This document shows positions 27,143-37,100 of a stretch of 64,000 nucleotides of DNA, piece by piece; within the stretch, counting starts at the first letter, position 1; every line of letters begins with the position of its first letter. Position numbers and translations under genes: made by a program. This stretch comes from UBA4408 sp002389785 (lineage in GTDB: Bacteria > Bacteroidota > Bacteroidia > UBA4408), in assembly GCA_035438985.1 (NCBI GenBank), contig DAORJK010000007.1, positions 83,086 through 147,085 on the forward strand, given 5' to 3'. Below the pieces are notes generated by a model. That model made no database searches, was not told the origin of the DNA, and saw nothing but the letters and a program-made list of their open reading frames with translations.

Positions 27143-28552
27143 TTAATTCGGAGCAAGGTTAAAAAAATGAATGATTGAATAAACCAAACCTGCAATGAAT
27201 GCACTTACAGGAATTGTTAAAATCCAAGCCCACATTAAATTAACAGTAACACCCCAACGTACAGCCGATAAGCGTTTTGTAGCTCCAACACCTATGATAG
27301 AGCCGGTAATGGTATGGGTTGTACTAACCGGTATTCCCATTTGTTCGGTCATAAATAAAGTAAGAGCTCCGGATGTTTCAGCACAAACACCTTCGAGTGG
27401 AGTAACTTTGGTAATTTTTGAGCCCATGGTTTTTACAATTTTCCATCCACCACTAAGTGTACCTAATCCAATAGCTGCATAACAGGCCAATGGCACCCAA
27501 TCGGGCATTTGCTTTATATCGGCAATGTTTCCGTTCGCAATCATAGCAGCCGAAATAATACCCATCACTTTTTGCGCATCGTTACCTCCGTGCCCAATAC
27601 TGAAAGCAGCAGAGGATAACAATTGCAATTTTTTAAACATTTTTCCTATTCGTGAAGCAGTTGGACTTTTTATTTTTTCAGAATAAATATAAGCCAAAAT
27701 AAAAATCAATATGGCCAACATGATGCTATTAATAATTATAGAATTATCGGCCTTTTTTAACTCTTTGGCAAACTTTTTTTCATCCAGTCCGGGATCAATT
27801 GTTTGCTTTACTTCTGCAGCAATTTGCGTTGCTCCTTTGGTGTTAAAATCTGCCAGTAAGGGCTTTGTTAGAGCTACTGCATAAATCGCTGAGTCGAGCT
27901 TAACTTGCAATTCGGGTTTGGTCTCAACTTCCTTTGTTAATTGCTCTATTTTATAGTATTTTTTTACATTTTCTGCCAATTTACCTTGTTCCAAATAATC
28001 AAAAAGAACCCAAGTACACGCCGCAGTGATGAGAATTACTAAAATGCGCAGCCAGGTATTCCGCATGAGTGTGACCAGCGCAATATACATAGATACCATC
28101 ATACCTATTAAAGGAGCAAGAAATATAAACAAGATGGTTTTGGTAATTTTTTCCATTTCTACTACTTCGGCAAAACCAACAAAACCGGTTGATATATAAG
28201 CATGAGCAAGCGCAGCTCCGGCAAATCCACCAATGAGTGTGTGAGAAGAAGAGGAAGGAATACCATACCACCAGGTTAATAAATTCCATACAATGGCTGC
28301 TATTAGTCCCGAAAAAATTACCGTGAGGGTAATAAATTCCTTGTGTACAGTTTTAGAAATGGTATTCGCAACAGCGTGGTCCTTAAACAAAAAGAATGCT
28401 ACAAAGTTAAATAAAGCAGCCCACAATACAGCTTGAAAAGGAGTTAGAACCTTCGTAGATACAACGGTTGCAATTGAATTGGCTGCATCGTGAAAACCAT
28501 TGATGTAATCGAAAACAAGCGCCAGAATAATAATAATTACCAGAAATGTCAT
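27143..28552 (-). CDS. PiT-family inorganic phosphate transporter
   Basis: 469-aa polytopic membrane protein. The two PiT signature repeats are visible: DYINGFHDAANSIATVVSTK at the N-terminus and SIGHGGNDAQKVMGIISAA in the second half (GxNDxxN/K type). Other conserved stretches are WWYGIPSSSSHTLIGG and EQMGIPVSTTHTITGS. A hydrophilic central insert (about 195-270) separates the halves. PiT carriers take up phosphate with protons or Na+. It starts 8 bp after the PhoU-like gene, which usually regulates or pairs with PiT transporters. Confidence 0.95.
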   Translation of the reverse strand: MTFLVIIIILALVFDYINGFHDAANSIATVVSTKVLTPFQAVLWAALFNFVAFFLFKDHAVANTISKTVHKEFITLTVIFSGLIAAIVWNLLTWWYGIPSSSSHTLIGGFAGAALAHAYISTGFVGFAEVVEMEKITKTILFIFLAPLIGMMVSMYIALVTLMRNTWLRILVILITAACTWVLFDYLEQGKLAENVKKYYKIEQLTKEVETKPELQVKLDSAIYAVALTKPLLADFNTKGATQIAAEVKQTIDPGLDEKKFAKELKKADNSIIINSIMLAILIFILAYIYSEKIKSPTASRIGKMFKKLQLLSSAAFSIGHGGNDAQKVMGIISAAMIANGNIADIKQMPDWVPLACYAAIGLGTLSGGWKIVKTMGSKITKVTPLEGVCAETSGALTLFMTEQMGIPVSTTHTITGSIIGVGATKRLSAVRWGVTVNLMWAWILTIPVSAFIAGLVYSIIHFFNLAPN

Positions 28553-28560
28553 AAGCTGTT

Positions 28561-29208
28561 TTAAGCGTATTTAATCATGATGGATTCAATTACATTGGCA
28601 GCGTCCTCACATTTATCGGTAGCTGTTTCAAGTGTTTGAAGTACCTCTTTGGTTTTAATAATTTCAACCGCGCTTTTTTCTTCTTCAAATAGCTGCGCAA
28701 CAGCCATGTCAAAAATATCGTCGGCGTGATTTTCAATGCTGTTGATGCGAACACACGCTTCACGCATGGCGCTCACATTTTTCATGTTTCGCAACTCACA
28801 AACAGCCTTGTGCAATTCTTCAGAACCATGTAGAATTAATTCCGACAACTTTTGCATAGCTGGTGATATGCGTTCAAATTTATAAAGTATGATTCGTTTT
28901 GAGGCTCCGTGTATGTGATCTACGATATCGTCAATTGCAGAAGTAAGTGAATGTATATCTTCGCGATCAAACGGCGTAATAAAAGTTGCTGCAAGTTCAC
29001 TAAATATAGAGTGTGAAAACTGATCACCAAGATGCTCCAGATCATCAATTTCTTTGGCTAATTCCATGCGACGTTCCGGTGATGAAGCATTTGCCAATTC
29101 GCTCAATACTTTTGAGATGGTAACCAAATTTGAAGTTGCTTTTTCAAACATGGTAAAGAATTTTTTATCTTTTGGAATTAGCGCCTGAATTAGATTGTCA
29201 AATTTCAT
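28561..29208 (-). CDS. DUF47/PhoU-like phosphate transport regulator
   Basis: 215-aa helical protein of the DUF47 (PhoU-like) family. The start LIPKDKKFFTMFEKATSNL and repeated E/D-x-x-x-D motifs such as EIDDLEHLGDQ, DREDIHSLTSAIDDIVDHI and CVRINSIENHADDIF match it; the last is the second PhoU-like metal-binding repeat. It is encoded directly upstream of the PiT transporter (8 bp), the standard two-gene arrangement. It probably controls transporter activity. Confidence 0.92.
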   Translation of the reverse strand: MKFDNLIQALIPKDKKFFTMFEKATSNLVTISKVLSELANASSPERRMELAKEIDDLEHLGDQFSHSIFSELAATFITPFDREDIHSLTSAIDDIVDHIHGASKRIILYKFERISPAMQKLSELILHGSEELHKAVCELRNMKNVSAMREACVRINSIENHADDIFDMAVAQLFEEEKSAVEIIKTKEVLQTLETATDKCEDAANVIESIMIKYA

Positions 29209-29435
29209 TGTTAGTTGTATGCGTTAGTTTTCAATAATAGTTTACAAAGGAATAAAAATAAAATGGCCGATTTGCTTCTACTTCTTTTTGTTTTTGTTAT
29301 GCCTATGTTAACTTAATGTTAAGAAAAGTAATTTGCCCAATTTGAAGGTCCTTTAAATTAGTTCTTGCTGAATCTTTCACCGTTTGGCTTTGATTTTCTA
29401 CTTTTGCGCTCTACCAATAGAATTCCTGAATTTTA

Positions 29436-29466
29436 TTGACTAAGCTCCTTAGGGAGATTATACTTG
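29436..29466 (+). promoter_or_regulatory. Candidate promoter for mqnC, very close to the start codon
   Basis: TTG (29436-29438), 20 nt, then TATACTTG (29459-29466), one mismatch to TAnnTTTG. The start codon follows at 29474, so transcription would begin within a few bases of the ATG and the mRNA would be nearly leaderless. Confidence 0.35.
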
Positions 29467-29473
29467 CTAAATT

Positions 29474-30598
29474 ATGAATGTAGACCAATTACTAAAGCGT
29501 GCATTAAAATTTGAATTTCTTTCGAAAGAGGAAGGGGTTTTTTTATTTAACAATGCCCCACTGGCCGAATTAACTTTTGTTGCCAATGAATTACGAAAAA
29601 TTCAAAAACCCGATAATAAGGTCACCTGGATTATTGACCGAAATGTAAACACTACTAACGTTTGTATTGCTAACTGTAAATTTTGCAATTTTTACCGCAT
29701 ACCCGGGCATGCTGAATCGTATATAACAACTATACCTCAGTATCAGCAAAAAATTGAAGAAACATTTCGCTTTGGAGGTGAACAATTATTGCTGCAGGGA
29801 GGCCACCACCCTAAATTAGGCCTGAACTATTACGTCGATTTGTTTAAGGAATTAAAGCGCTTGTATCCTACTTTAAAATTACATGCACTAGGACCACCTG
29901 AAATTGCGCACATTACTAAACTTGAAAAATCTACTCACACTGAAGTACTCAGCGCACTTAAGGCTGCAGGAATGGATTCATTGCCGGGTGCTGGTGCCGA
30001 AATATTGAACGACCGCGTACGAAGATTAATTTCGAAAGGTAAATGTAGCGGTCGCGAATGGTTGGATGTAATGCGCGCTGCCCATCAATTAAATATTACT
30101 ACCTCCGCTACCATGATGTTTGGTCATATTGAAACGCTTGAAGAGCGGTTTGAACATTTGGTTTGGTTGCGCGAAGTACAACACGAAAAACCAACAGATG
30201 CCAAGGGATTTCTGGCCTTTATCCCATGGCCATTTCAAGATGATGGAACCCTATTGCGTCGGCATAAAGGTATTCGCAATACAACAAGTGGTGATGAATA
30301 TATTCGAATGATTGCTTTAAGTCGCATGATGCTTCCAAATGTTGTAAATATACAAGCTTCTTGGCTGACGGTTGGGAAACAAGTTGCCCAATTGTGTTTG
30401 CATGCGGGAGCCAATGATTTTGGATCGATAATGATTGAAGAAAATGTTGTTTCGGTAGCAGGAGCACCCCATCGATTTACATCAAAAGGTATTCAAGAAG
30501 CCATTGTTGAAGCCGGTTTTGAACCACAATTACGCAATCAACAATACGAGTATAGATCAATTCCTACAACAATGGAACAACAAATTATTAATTATTAG
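29474..30598 (+). CDS. mqnC: Cyclic dehypoxanthinyl futalosine synthase
   Basis: 374-aa radical SAM enzyme of the futalosine pathway to menaquinone. The Fe-S cluster motif is C-x3-C-x2-C at Cys64, Cys68 and Cys71 (NVCIANCKFCNFYR). Further family features are RNVNTTNVC, EQLLLQGGHHPKLGL, LPGAGAEILNDRVRR, TTSATMMFGHIET and FIPWPFQ. MqnE is similar, but the GGHHP and PGAGAEIL phrasing fits MqnC. Length is normal. Its presence implies menaquinone as the main quinone, in line with alternative complex III at 1-1861. The neighbouring gene is an unrelated surface protein, so mqnC may be single. Confidence 0.92.
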   Translation: MNVDQLLKRALKFEFLSKEEGVFLFNNAPLAELTFVANELRKIQKPDNKVTWIIDRNVNTTNVCIANCKFCNFYRIPGHAESYITTIPQYQQKIEETFRFGGEQLLLQGGHHPKLGLNYYVDLFKELKRLYPTLKLHALGPPEIAHITKLEKSTHTEVLSALKAAGMDSLPGAGAEILNDRVRRLISKGKCSGREWLDVMRAAHQLNITTSATMMFGHIETLEERFEHLVWLREVQHEKPTDAKGFLAFIPWPFQDDGTLLRRHKGIRNTTSGDEYIRMIALSRMMLPNVVNIQASWLTVGKQVAQLCLHAGANDFGSIMIEENVVSVAGAPHRFTSKGIQEAIVEAGFEPQLRNQQYEYRSIPTTMEQQIINY

Positions 30599-30652
30599 CA
30601 TCTATACGTTTAAATAATCCGTATCTTAGTAATCTGCTTAAGCCAAAAATTT

Positions 30653-33316
30653 GTGAATAAGTTTCTTTTAATTTTAGTTGCATTCCTTGGATTCCAAACG
30701 GTACTTTTTGCTACGCATAACCGAGCCGGCGAGATTACTTTTCGCCGTATATATAATTCAAGCAATCCGAATTCTTTTAAATACGAAGCAACCGTTATTA
30801 CCTATACCCGATTACCTGCGAATCAAATACCGGATCGATGTGAATTAGAAATTGTTTGGGGGGATGGAACCTTAGATACAATTCCGCGAGTGAACGGGGT
30901 TTCATCCAGCTCTTGTGCCCATTCAGGAGAAGTAGTGGCTGCAGACATTAAAAAAAATATATATGTAGGAGTTCATACCTATGCGGGACCATCTTGCTTT
31001 ACCATTTCGGTAACCGATCCCAACAGAAACGCAAGTGTTATTAATATACCAAACTCTACAAATGTTTCATTTTATATTGAATCACAACTTTGCATCAATC
31101 CATTTTTGGGATTTAATAATACTTCTCCTGTTTTATTAAATCCTCCTATTGACAATGCATGCACCTGCAAAAAATTTGTTCACAATCCCGGAGCTTTTGA
31201 TGCAGATGGAGATAGTCTATCTTACGAATTAATTGATTGTAAAGATGCTGGTGGGAATGCAATTTTCGGGTATACCTTGCCACCCGGAGTTACCATTAAT
31301 GCACTCAGCGGTGATATGGTTTGGCAATGCCCCAATCCAATTGGCGAATTTAATTTTGCAATTTTAATTAAGGAGTGGCGACAAGGCAGTTTAATTGGTT
31401 CGGTTGAGCGCGACTTGCAAGTAACTGTTGTTGGGGGTTGTCAAAACGATCCACCGGTTATTGCTGCACTAAAAGATACTTGTGTATTAGCAGGTACTAC
31501 AATAGCTTTTCCGGTCAAAGCAACCGATCCAAATTTGAATGACGTTGTTACATTAACTTCTACCGGTGGAGTATATTTATTAAGTTCTAGTCCCGCAAAT
31601 TTCCCACAAGGTACGCAAGGAAACACAATGGTTACAGCAACTTTTAGTTGGCAAACCAACTGTTCACATGTTCGCCTTCAACCTTATCAAGTGTTGTTTA
31701 AAGCTGAAGACAATGACAATTCAACCCCTTTAGTTGATATCAAAACTGTAAACCTAACAGTAATTGCGCCTGCACCACAAAATTTAATTGCTTCACCCAT
31801 TGGTACTTCTATACAATTAAACTGGCAACAGGAAATATGCAGCAATGCAATTGGATATAAAATTTACCGAAAAAATAGTCCTTCCGGGTTTGTACCTTCC
31901 AATTGCATTACAGGAATTCCTGCTTTTACTGGATTTATTGAAATTGCTACCGTTACTGGAATAACATCAACTAGTTTTACCGATTCAAATAATGGCAATG
32001 GTTTGATAAATGGCTTGGATTATTGTTATATGATTTACGCTTATTTTGCCGACGGTTCTAAAAGTTATGCATCCAATGAAATATGTGTGCAACTCAATAA
32101 AGATGCTCCTGTAATTACCCATGTAGATGTAGTTGAAACTAGTAGTAACAATGGAAAGATTCAGGTGATATGGTCGAAACCAACTGAAATAGACACAATC
32201 GCCTTTCCCGGACCTTATTTTTACAAAGTTTTCAGAGCCACTAACGGCAATTTCCAGTTACAACATTCAACCCAGGTTGCCCTGGGATTAAATGATACAA
32301 CTTTTTTAGATGCTGTAGGTTTAAATACGCTTGAACAAGCTTATACTTATAAAATTGAAGTATATTCGACTATCCCAACTACTACCTTTATCAGCAACTC
32401 AAGCAAAGCATCTTCCGTTTTTTTAACTTTAGTTCCAAATGACAATCAACTTCAGTTAAACTGGCAATCTACTGTTCCTTGGCACGACAGTTTATTTGTA
32501 ATTTATAAACAGAATGAACTAGTGCCTACACAGTATGATTCCATTGGAACAATCATCGGTTACACTTTTACCGATACCGGTTTAATTAATGGTCATACTT
32601 ATTGTTATAAAATAAAAGCTATAGGAACTTATTCAACTCCTGGTTTAGTATCACCACTTATTAACTTTTCGCAGATTGCGTGTGGAGTTCCACAAGATAA
32701 AACTGCTCCATGTGCCCCGGGTAATTTTGAAATTTCAACCAATTGCGATCTGATACAAAATACACTTTCTTGGAACAATCCGAATAATAGTTGTGCAGAC
32801 GATGTGGTAGCATATAAAATTTATTATACACCTGTTTTGGATGAGGCTATGAGTTTTCTTCAGTTGATAAACGATGCAAATGAGTTAAGCTTTTCGCACA
32901 ACAACAATGGGGTTTCAATTGCAGGTTGCTATGCAATTGCGGCTGTTGATTCATTTGGTAATGAAGGCCCGATGAGCGATTCGGTTTGTATTGACAATTG
33001 CCCAAATTACGAACTACCAAATATTGTAACCATAGACGATGATGGTAAAAATGATTTTTTTGTACCCTTCCCATATAAATATGTAGAAAGTATTAATCTT
33101 GATATTTACAACCGTTGGGGTCAACTAGTGTTTCATACCGAAGATCCAAAAATTGGATGGGATGGAACCAATCAAAAGTCAAAACAATTAGTCCCTGATG
33201 GGGTATATTATTACGTATGTGAAGTAAACGAAATTCGTTTAACAGGAATTGAACCTCGCACAATAAAGGGATTCTTGCACGTATTTACCAGCCATCAAAA
33301 AAACGGCTCAAAATAA
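30653..33316 (+). CDS. Secreted surface protein with T9SS type B (gliding-associated CHU_C) sorting domain
   Basis: 887-aa exported protein; the frame opens with GTG at 30653. The signal peptide is MNKFLLILVAFLGFQTVLFA. A N-terminal module follows (THNRAGEITFRR... IEIVWGDGT-like, DADGDSLSYEL, then GEFNFAILIKEWRQG), which is also found in the 2541-aa adhesin at 34160. From about 380 to 780 there are fibronectin III-like units (SIQLNWQQEICSNAIGYKIYR, IQVIWSKPTEI, LQLNWQSTVPW, QNTLSWNNP). The last 100 residues are the type B sorting domain (DDDGKNDFFVPFPYKYVES, DIYNRWGQLVFHT, GWDGTNQ, DGVYYYV). The riboflavin synthase gene begins 6 bp after the stop. Function unknown; probably cell-surface or extracellular binding. 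Confidence 0.85.
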   Translation: MNKFLLILVAFLGFQTVLFATHNRAGEITFRRIYNSSNPNSFKYEATVITYTRLPANQIPDRCELEIVWGDGTLDTIPRVNGVSSSSCAHSGEVVAADIKKNIYVGVHTYAGPSCFTISVTDPNRNASVINIPNSTNVSFYIESQLCINPFLGFNNTSPVLLNPPIDNACTCKKFVHNPGAFDADGDSLSYELIDCKDAGGNAIFGYTLPPGVTINALSGDMVWQCPNPIGEFNFAILIKEWRQGSLIGSVERDLQVTVVGGCQNDPPVIAALKDTCVLAGTTIAFPVKATDPNLNDVVTLTSTGGVYLLSSSPANFPQGTQGNTMVTATFSWQTNCSHVRLQPYQVLFKAEDNDNSTPLVDIKTVNLTVIAPAPQNLIASPIGTSIQLNWQQEICSNAIGYKIYRKNSPSGFVPSNCITGIPAFTGFIEIATVTGITSTSFTDSNNGNGLINGLDYCYMIYAYFADGSKSYASNEICVQLNKDAPVITHVDVVETSSNNGKIQVIWSKPTEIDTIAFPGPYFYKVFRATNGNFQLQHSTQVALGLNDTTFLDAVGLNTLEQAYTYKIEVYSTIPTTTFISNSSKASSVFLTLVPNDNQLQLNWQSTVPWHDSLFVIYKQNELVPTQYDSIGTIIGYTFTDTGLINGHTYCYKIKAIGTYSTPGLVSPLINFSQIACGVPQDKTAPCAPGNFEISTNCDLIQNTLSWNNPNNSCADDVVAYKIYYTPVLDEAMSFLQLINDANELSFSHNNNGVSIAGCYAIAAVDSFGNEGPMSDSVCIDNCPNYELPNIVTIDDDGKNDFFVPFPYKYVESINLDIYNRWGQLVFHTEDPKIGWDGTNQKSKQLVPDGVYYYVCEVNEIRLTGIEPRTIKGFLHVFTSHQKNGSK

Positions 33317-33322
33317 TCTTTC

Positions 33323-33922
33323 ATGTTTACCGGAATTATTGAGTGCTTAGGCAAAGTCATCGCCATAAACCAAGAAAATAACAATACCCACTTTACTGTG
33401 GAAGCTCCTTTTGTTTCAGAACTTAAAGTTGATCAAAGTATTGCACATAACGGTGTTTGCCTCACGGTTACCTCACTGACTGAAAAAAGCTACACAGTTA
33501 CAGCAATTCATGAAACATTGCTAAAAACAAATTTAGGAGGTTTAACCTTGGGCGATTCAATTAATTTAGAGCGATGCATGCTTTTAAATGGAAGACTGGA
33601 TGGCCACATCGTACAGGGACATGTAGATCAAACGGCTGTATGTACGCGCATTACTAATCAGAATGGTAGTTGGTTAATTACATTTGAACATATTCATACT
33701 GCAAATTGCATAACGGTTGAAAAAGGAAGTATTACAGTTAATGGAGTTAGCTTGACGGTTGTAAACTCAAAGCCGGGAGAATTTTCGGTTGCAATAATCC
33801 CCTATACATATAGTCATACAAGTTTTCAATTTTTAAAAGTAGGAGATTCTGTAAATTTAGAATTCGATATTATCGGAAAATATGTAGCAAAATTGGCTCA
33901 GCTGCAACTTCTAACTAACTAG
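33323..33922 (+). CDS. ribE: Riboflavin synthase (alpha subunit)
   Basis: 199-aa enzyme that dismutates 6,7-dimethyl-8-ribityllumazine to riboflavin. The characteristic start MFTGIIE is present. The two lumazine-binding barrels show their paired motifs SIAHNGVCLTVTSL (first) and GSITVNGVSLTVV (second), with the linker GHIVQGHVD. IIPYTYSHTSF near the end is also conserved. Normal length. It lies only 6 bp after an unrelated surface-protein gene, so it may be transcribed with it. Confidence 0.97.
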   Translation: MFTGIIECLGKVIAINQENNNTHFTVEAPFVSELKVDQSIAHNGVCLTVTSLTEKSYTVTAIHETLLKTNLGGLTLGDSINLERCMLLNGRLDGHIVQGHVDQTAVCTRITNQNGSWLITFEHIHTANCITVEKGSITVNGVSLTVVNSKPGEFSVAIIPYTYSHTSFQFLKVGDSVNLEFDIIGKYVAKLAQLQLLTN

Positions 33923-34105
33923 TCTAAGTATCTTACCATTCATCAATCAATTTTTCTTGCTCATAGTAAGTTTGTGCTTATTTGAATAGATTATTCAATC
34001 TTTCAAACCAAATAACTCGTATTGTTGAATAAATTGTTGATACAAAAATATTCGTTCTTTATTTGATACCTAAACATTGTGCATTTTTAAACCATGCTAA
34101 TTCAG

Positions 34106-34136
34106 TTTGACCTTGCGATGAAATAAACTAACTTTG
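34106..34136 (+). promoter_or_regulatory. Promoter of the SprB-like adhesin operon
   Basis: TTTG (34106-34109), 19 nt, then TAACTTTG (34129-34136): both boxes match the Bacteroidota consensus exactly with ideal spacing. The start codon at 34160 leaves a leader of roughly 17 nt. This is the clearest promoter in the window. Confidence 0.65.
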
Positions 34137-34159
34137 ATTAGCTTTTTGAACACGAAAAG

Positions 34160-37100
34160 ATGAAAGCAAAACTACACCTCTTACTACTTACACTGTTTTT
34201 AAGTCTTCCATTCTTCGCCCATTCTACACATATTGTTGGCGGCTCATTAACTTATATACACAACGGAGGATCTAATTATACAGTAACCCTAAAACTGTAT
34301 CGCGATTGCGGTCCAGGAACAGTTCAGCTCCCTAATTCAGTTACCATTTCAGTCCTTGGTTACAATGGTGCTGCTTTCAGCCCTAGCCGCGATATTACTA
34401 TTCCTTTAAGTACGATAACACCGGTTCCCAGTAATCTTGATACTTGTGCAACTCCTCCCAATCCAATGCCTTGTACCCAAGAAGGGCTATATACTATTAC
34501 AGTTAATAACCTTCCTCCTAATCCGGGTGGTTATCATTTGTATTTTCAGGTGGTTGCCCGCAATTTGAGTTTAACAAATGTCAATGCTTCTGGTAATAAT
34601 GTTGGAGAAAGTTTCTATGCATATATTCCAGGGCCTCCTGTTTTATGGGGTGAAGATTTTGCATTAGCTAACGGAACAACGGTTGACAACGGAACTACCG
34701 CATGGAGTACTACTGCAGGCGCCATTGCCCCAACTACTGCGAGTGTTAATAATAATTTGTTTCAACTTACCGGAGATGATGATGGACAACAAACCTGGAC
34801 ATCGCAAGTTATTCCAATCGCTGCCTTTTTAGGCGGAGTAAATTTAAGTGTTGATTTATCTGAAAATGGTACTTTAGATGTAAATGATTCGATATTTGTT
34901 TACTACCGTATAAATGGTGGACCATTAACACTTTTTTCAACGAATGGATTTATAGCCGATGATTTTGCAAATGCAGTTGCTACACAGAGCGGATTAGTTG
35001 GCGCTACAGTACAAATTATTATTCGGGTACATTATGACTTGAATTCACCCAATACGGAAATTTATAGATTCGATAATGTTTTGGTGAGCGGCACAACTTT
35101 TACCGACAACAGCAACCCTACTTTTACCCTCTTTCCACCATTATTTTTGTGTGTTGGAGAGCCATTTACTTTTGATCATTCAGCTACCGATTTAAACGGA
35201 GATTCGCTTTCCTATGCATTTTATACACCGTTTAATGGCGATAACGGTCCGGGTGCGTTAGACCCTACCTTTCCAAATAATACAGCTACCTTTCAACCGG
35301 TAACTTTTTTGGGTGGATTTTCAGCCACAAATCCCTTAGGAGGAACTCCCCTAACTTTAAATTCAACCAGCGGTTTACTAAGTGGAACACCTTCGGCCCT
35401 CGGCCAATATGTAGTTGGTATTTTAGTAAAGGAATATAGAAATGGTGTATACATTAGTTCAACGTACCGCGATTTCCAGTTTAATGTTATTACTTGTCCT
35501 CAATTTGTACCTGCAGTATTATCACCGGTGAGCTCGTGTAACAGCAACACTATTTCATTTGCGAACCTTGGTGGTAGTTCGGGTTCAGGATGGTTGTGGG
35601 ATTTTGGTGATCCAACAACTACCAATGACAATTCTACTTTGAATACACCAACCTACACTTATTCCAATCCTGGAAATTACACCGTATCACTTACGACTGG
35701 TGTTGGTACAAATTGCGCAAATACCGCAACTACTCAATTGGTAATAAGTTCAGTAGTTCCAAATTTCAGTACTACAGCTCCACAATGTGCCGGAAACGCT
35801 GTTTCATTTACCGATTTAGCTACTCATTCGGCCAATGCAACATTGAATTCATGGTCTTGGAATTTTGGTGACAATACAAGTTCAACATTGCAAAACCCAA
35901 CGCATGTGTATACCACCGGCGGTGTATATAATGTTACACTCATCGTAGGAAGCAATACGAATTGTGTGGATACCATTGTGCTTCCTGTTACTATTAATCC
36001 ATTGCCGATTGCTACTGCAGGACCCAACCAAACCGTGTGTGGAAACAACGCCACAGTAACATTGAATGGATTAATTAACGGTGCCACCGGAGGAATTTGG
36101 ACCAGTAATGGAAGTGGAACATTTAGTCCGAATGCCACCACACTTAATGCCAGCTATATTCCAAGTATCGCCGACACTGCAATTGGCTCTGTAACATTAA
36201 CGCTTACTTCAACCGGAAATGGTAACTGTCCTGCAGCTGTTAGTACGATGGTCGTTACTATTACCAATTCACCAACTATCGCCAATGCTGGTCCTGATCA
36301 AATAATTTGTGGTACCACAACAGCAACACTGGCTGCGAATACGCCCAGCACCGGAACTGGTACATGGTCAATACTTTCAGGATCCGCAACAATTGCCAAT
36401 CCCCTCTCTCCAACTACAACTTTATCAGGAATTGCTCCTGGAAGTTCAGTTAGTTTACTTTGGAATATTTCAAGTCCTGGCTGTTTATCATCTGGTGACG
36501 TGGTAACCATTAGTGGTGACCTAGTGCCAACCACTGCTGCTGCAGGAGCTGATCAAAACTTATGTATGGCGACAAGCACAACCATGACCGCCAATTCACC
36601 TGCCGTTGGTACGGGGCAATGGTCAATTGTGTCGGGTGCCGGTTTTATTTCCAACCCAACTTCACCAACCACTGCTATTACGGGTTTATTGCCAGGCGGC
36701 ACACTTGTATTAAGATGGACAATAAGTCAGGGAGTATGTTCATCTACCGATGACATTAGTATTATCAATAATTTAATTGCCACTGTAAATGCCGGAAACA
36801 ATCAAGCCTTATGTGCTCCGGCCAACATTCAATTAAATGGAAGTGTCACAGGTGGTACAACAACCGGTGTTTGGACAAGCCTTGGAAGTGGTACATTTTC
36901 TCCTTCTAATACTAGCTTAAATGCGACTTATATTCTAAGTAATAATGATATCCTAAACGGAAATGTGAGCCTCGTTCTTACATCAACGGGCAATACTCCC
37001 GGGTGCCCGGCTGTAAACGATACAGTGCTGATTAACTATGCTGGGTTTAATGGAACTGTTTCAGTAATACCAACAGATGTTAGTTGTTTTGGAGGCAATA

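Noticed and set aside
35824..36534. Minus-strand open frames inside the adhesin gene
   Set aside because: They are antisense to the Thr/Ser/Gly-rich repeat coding sequence, have low-complexity products and no signal or family motif; the same applies to other antisense frames across the window.
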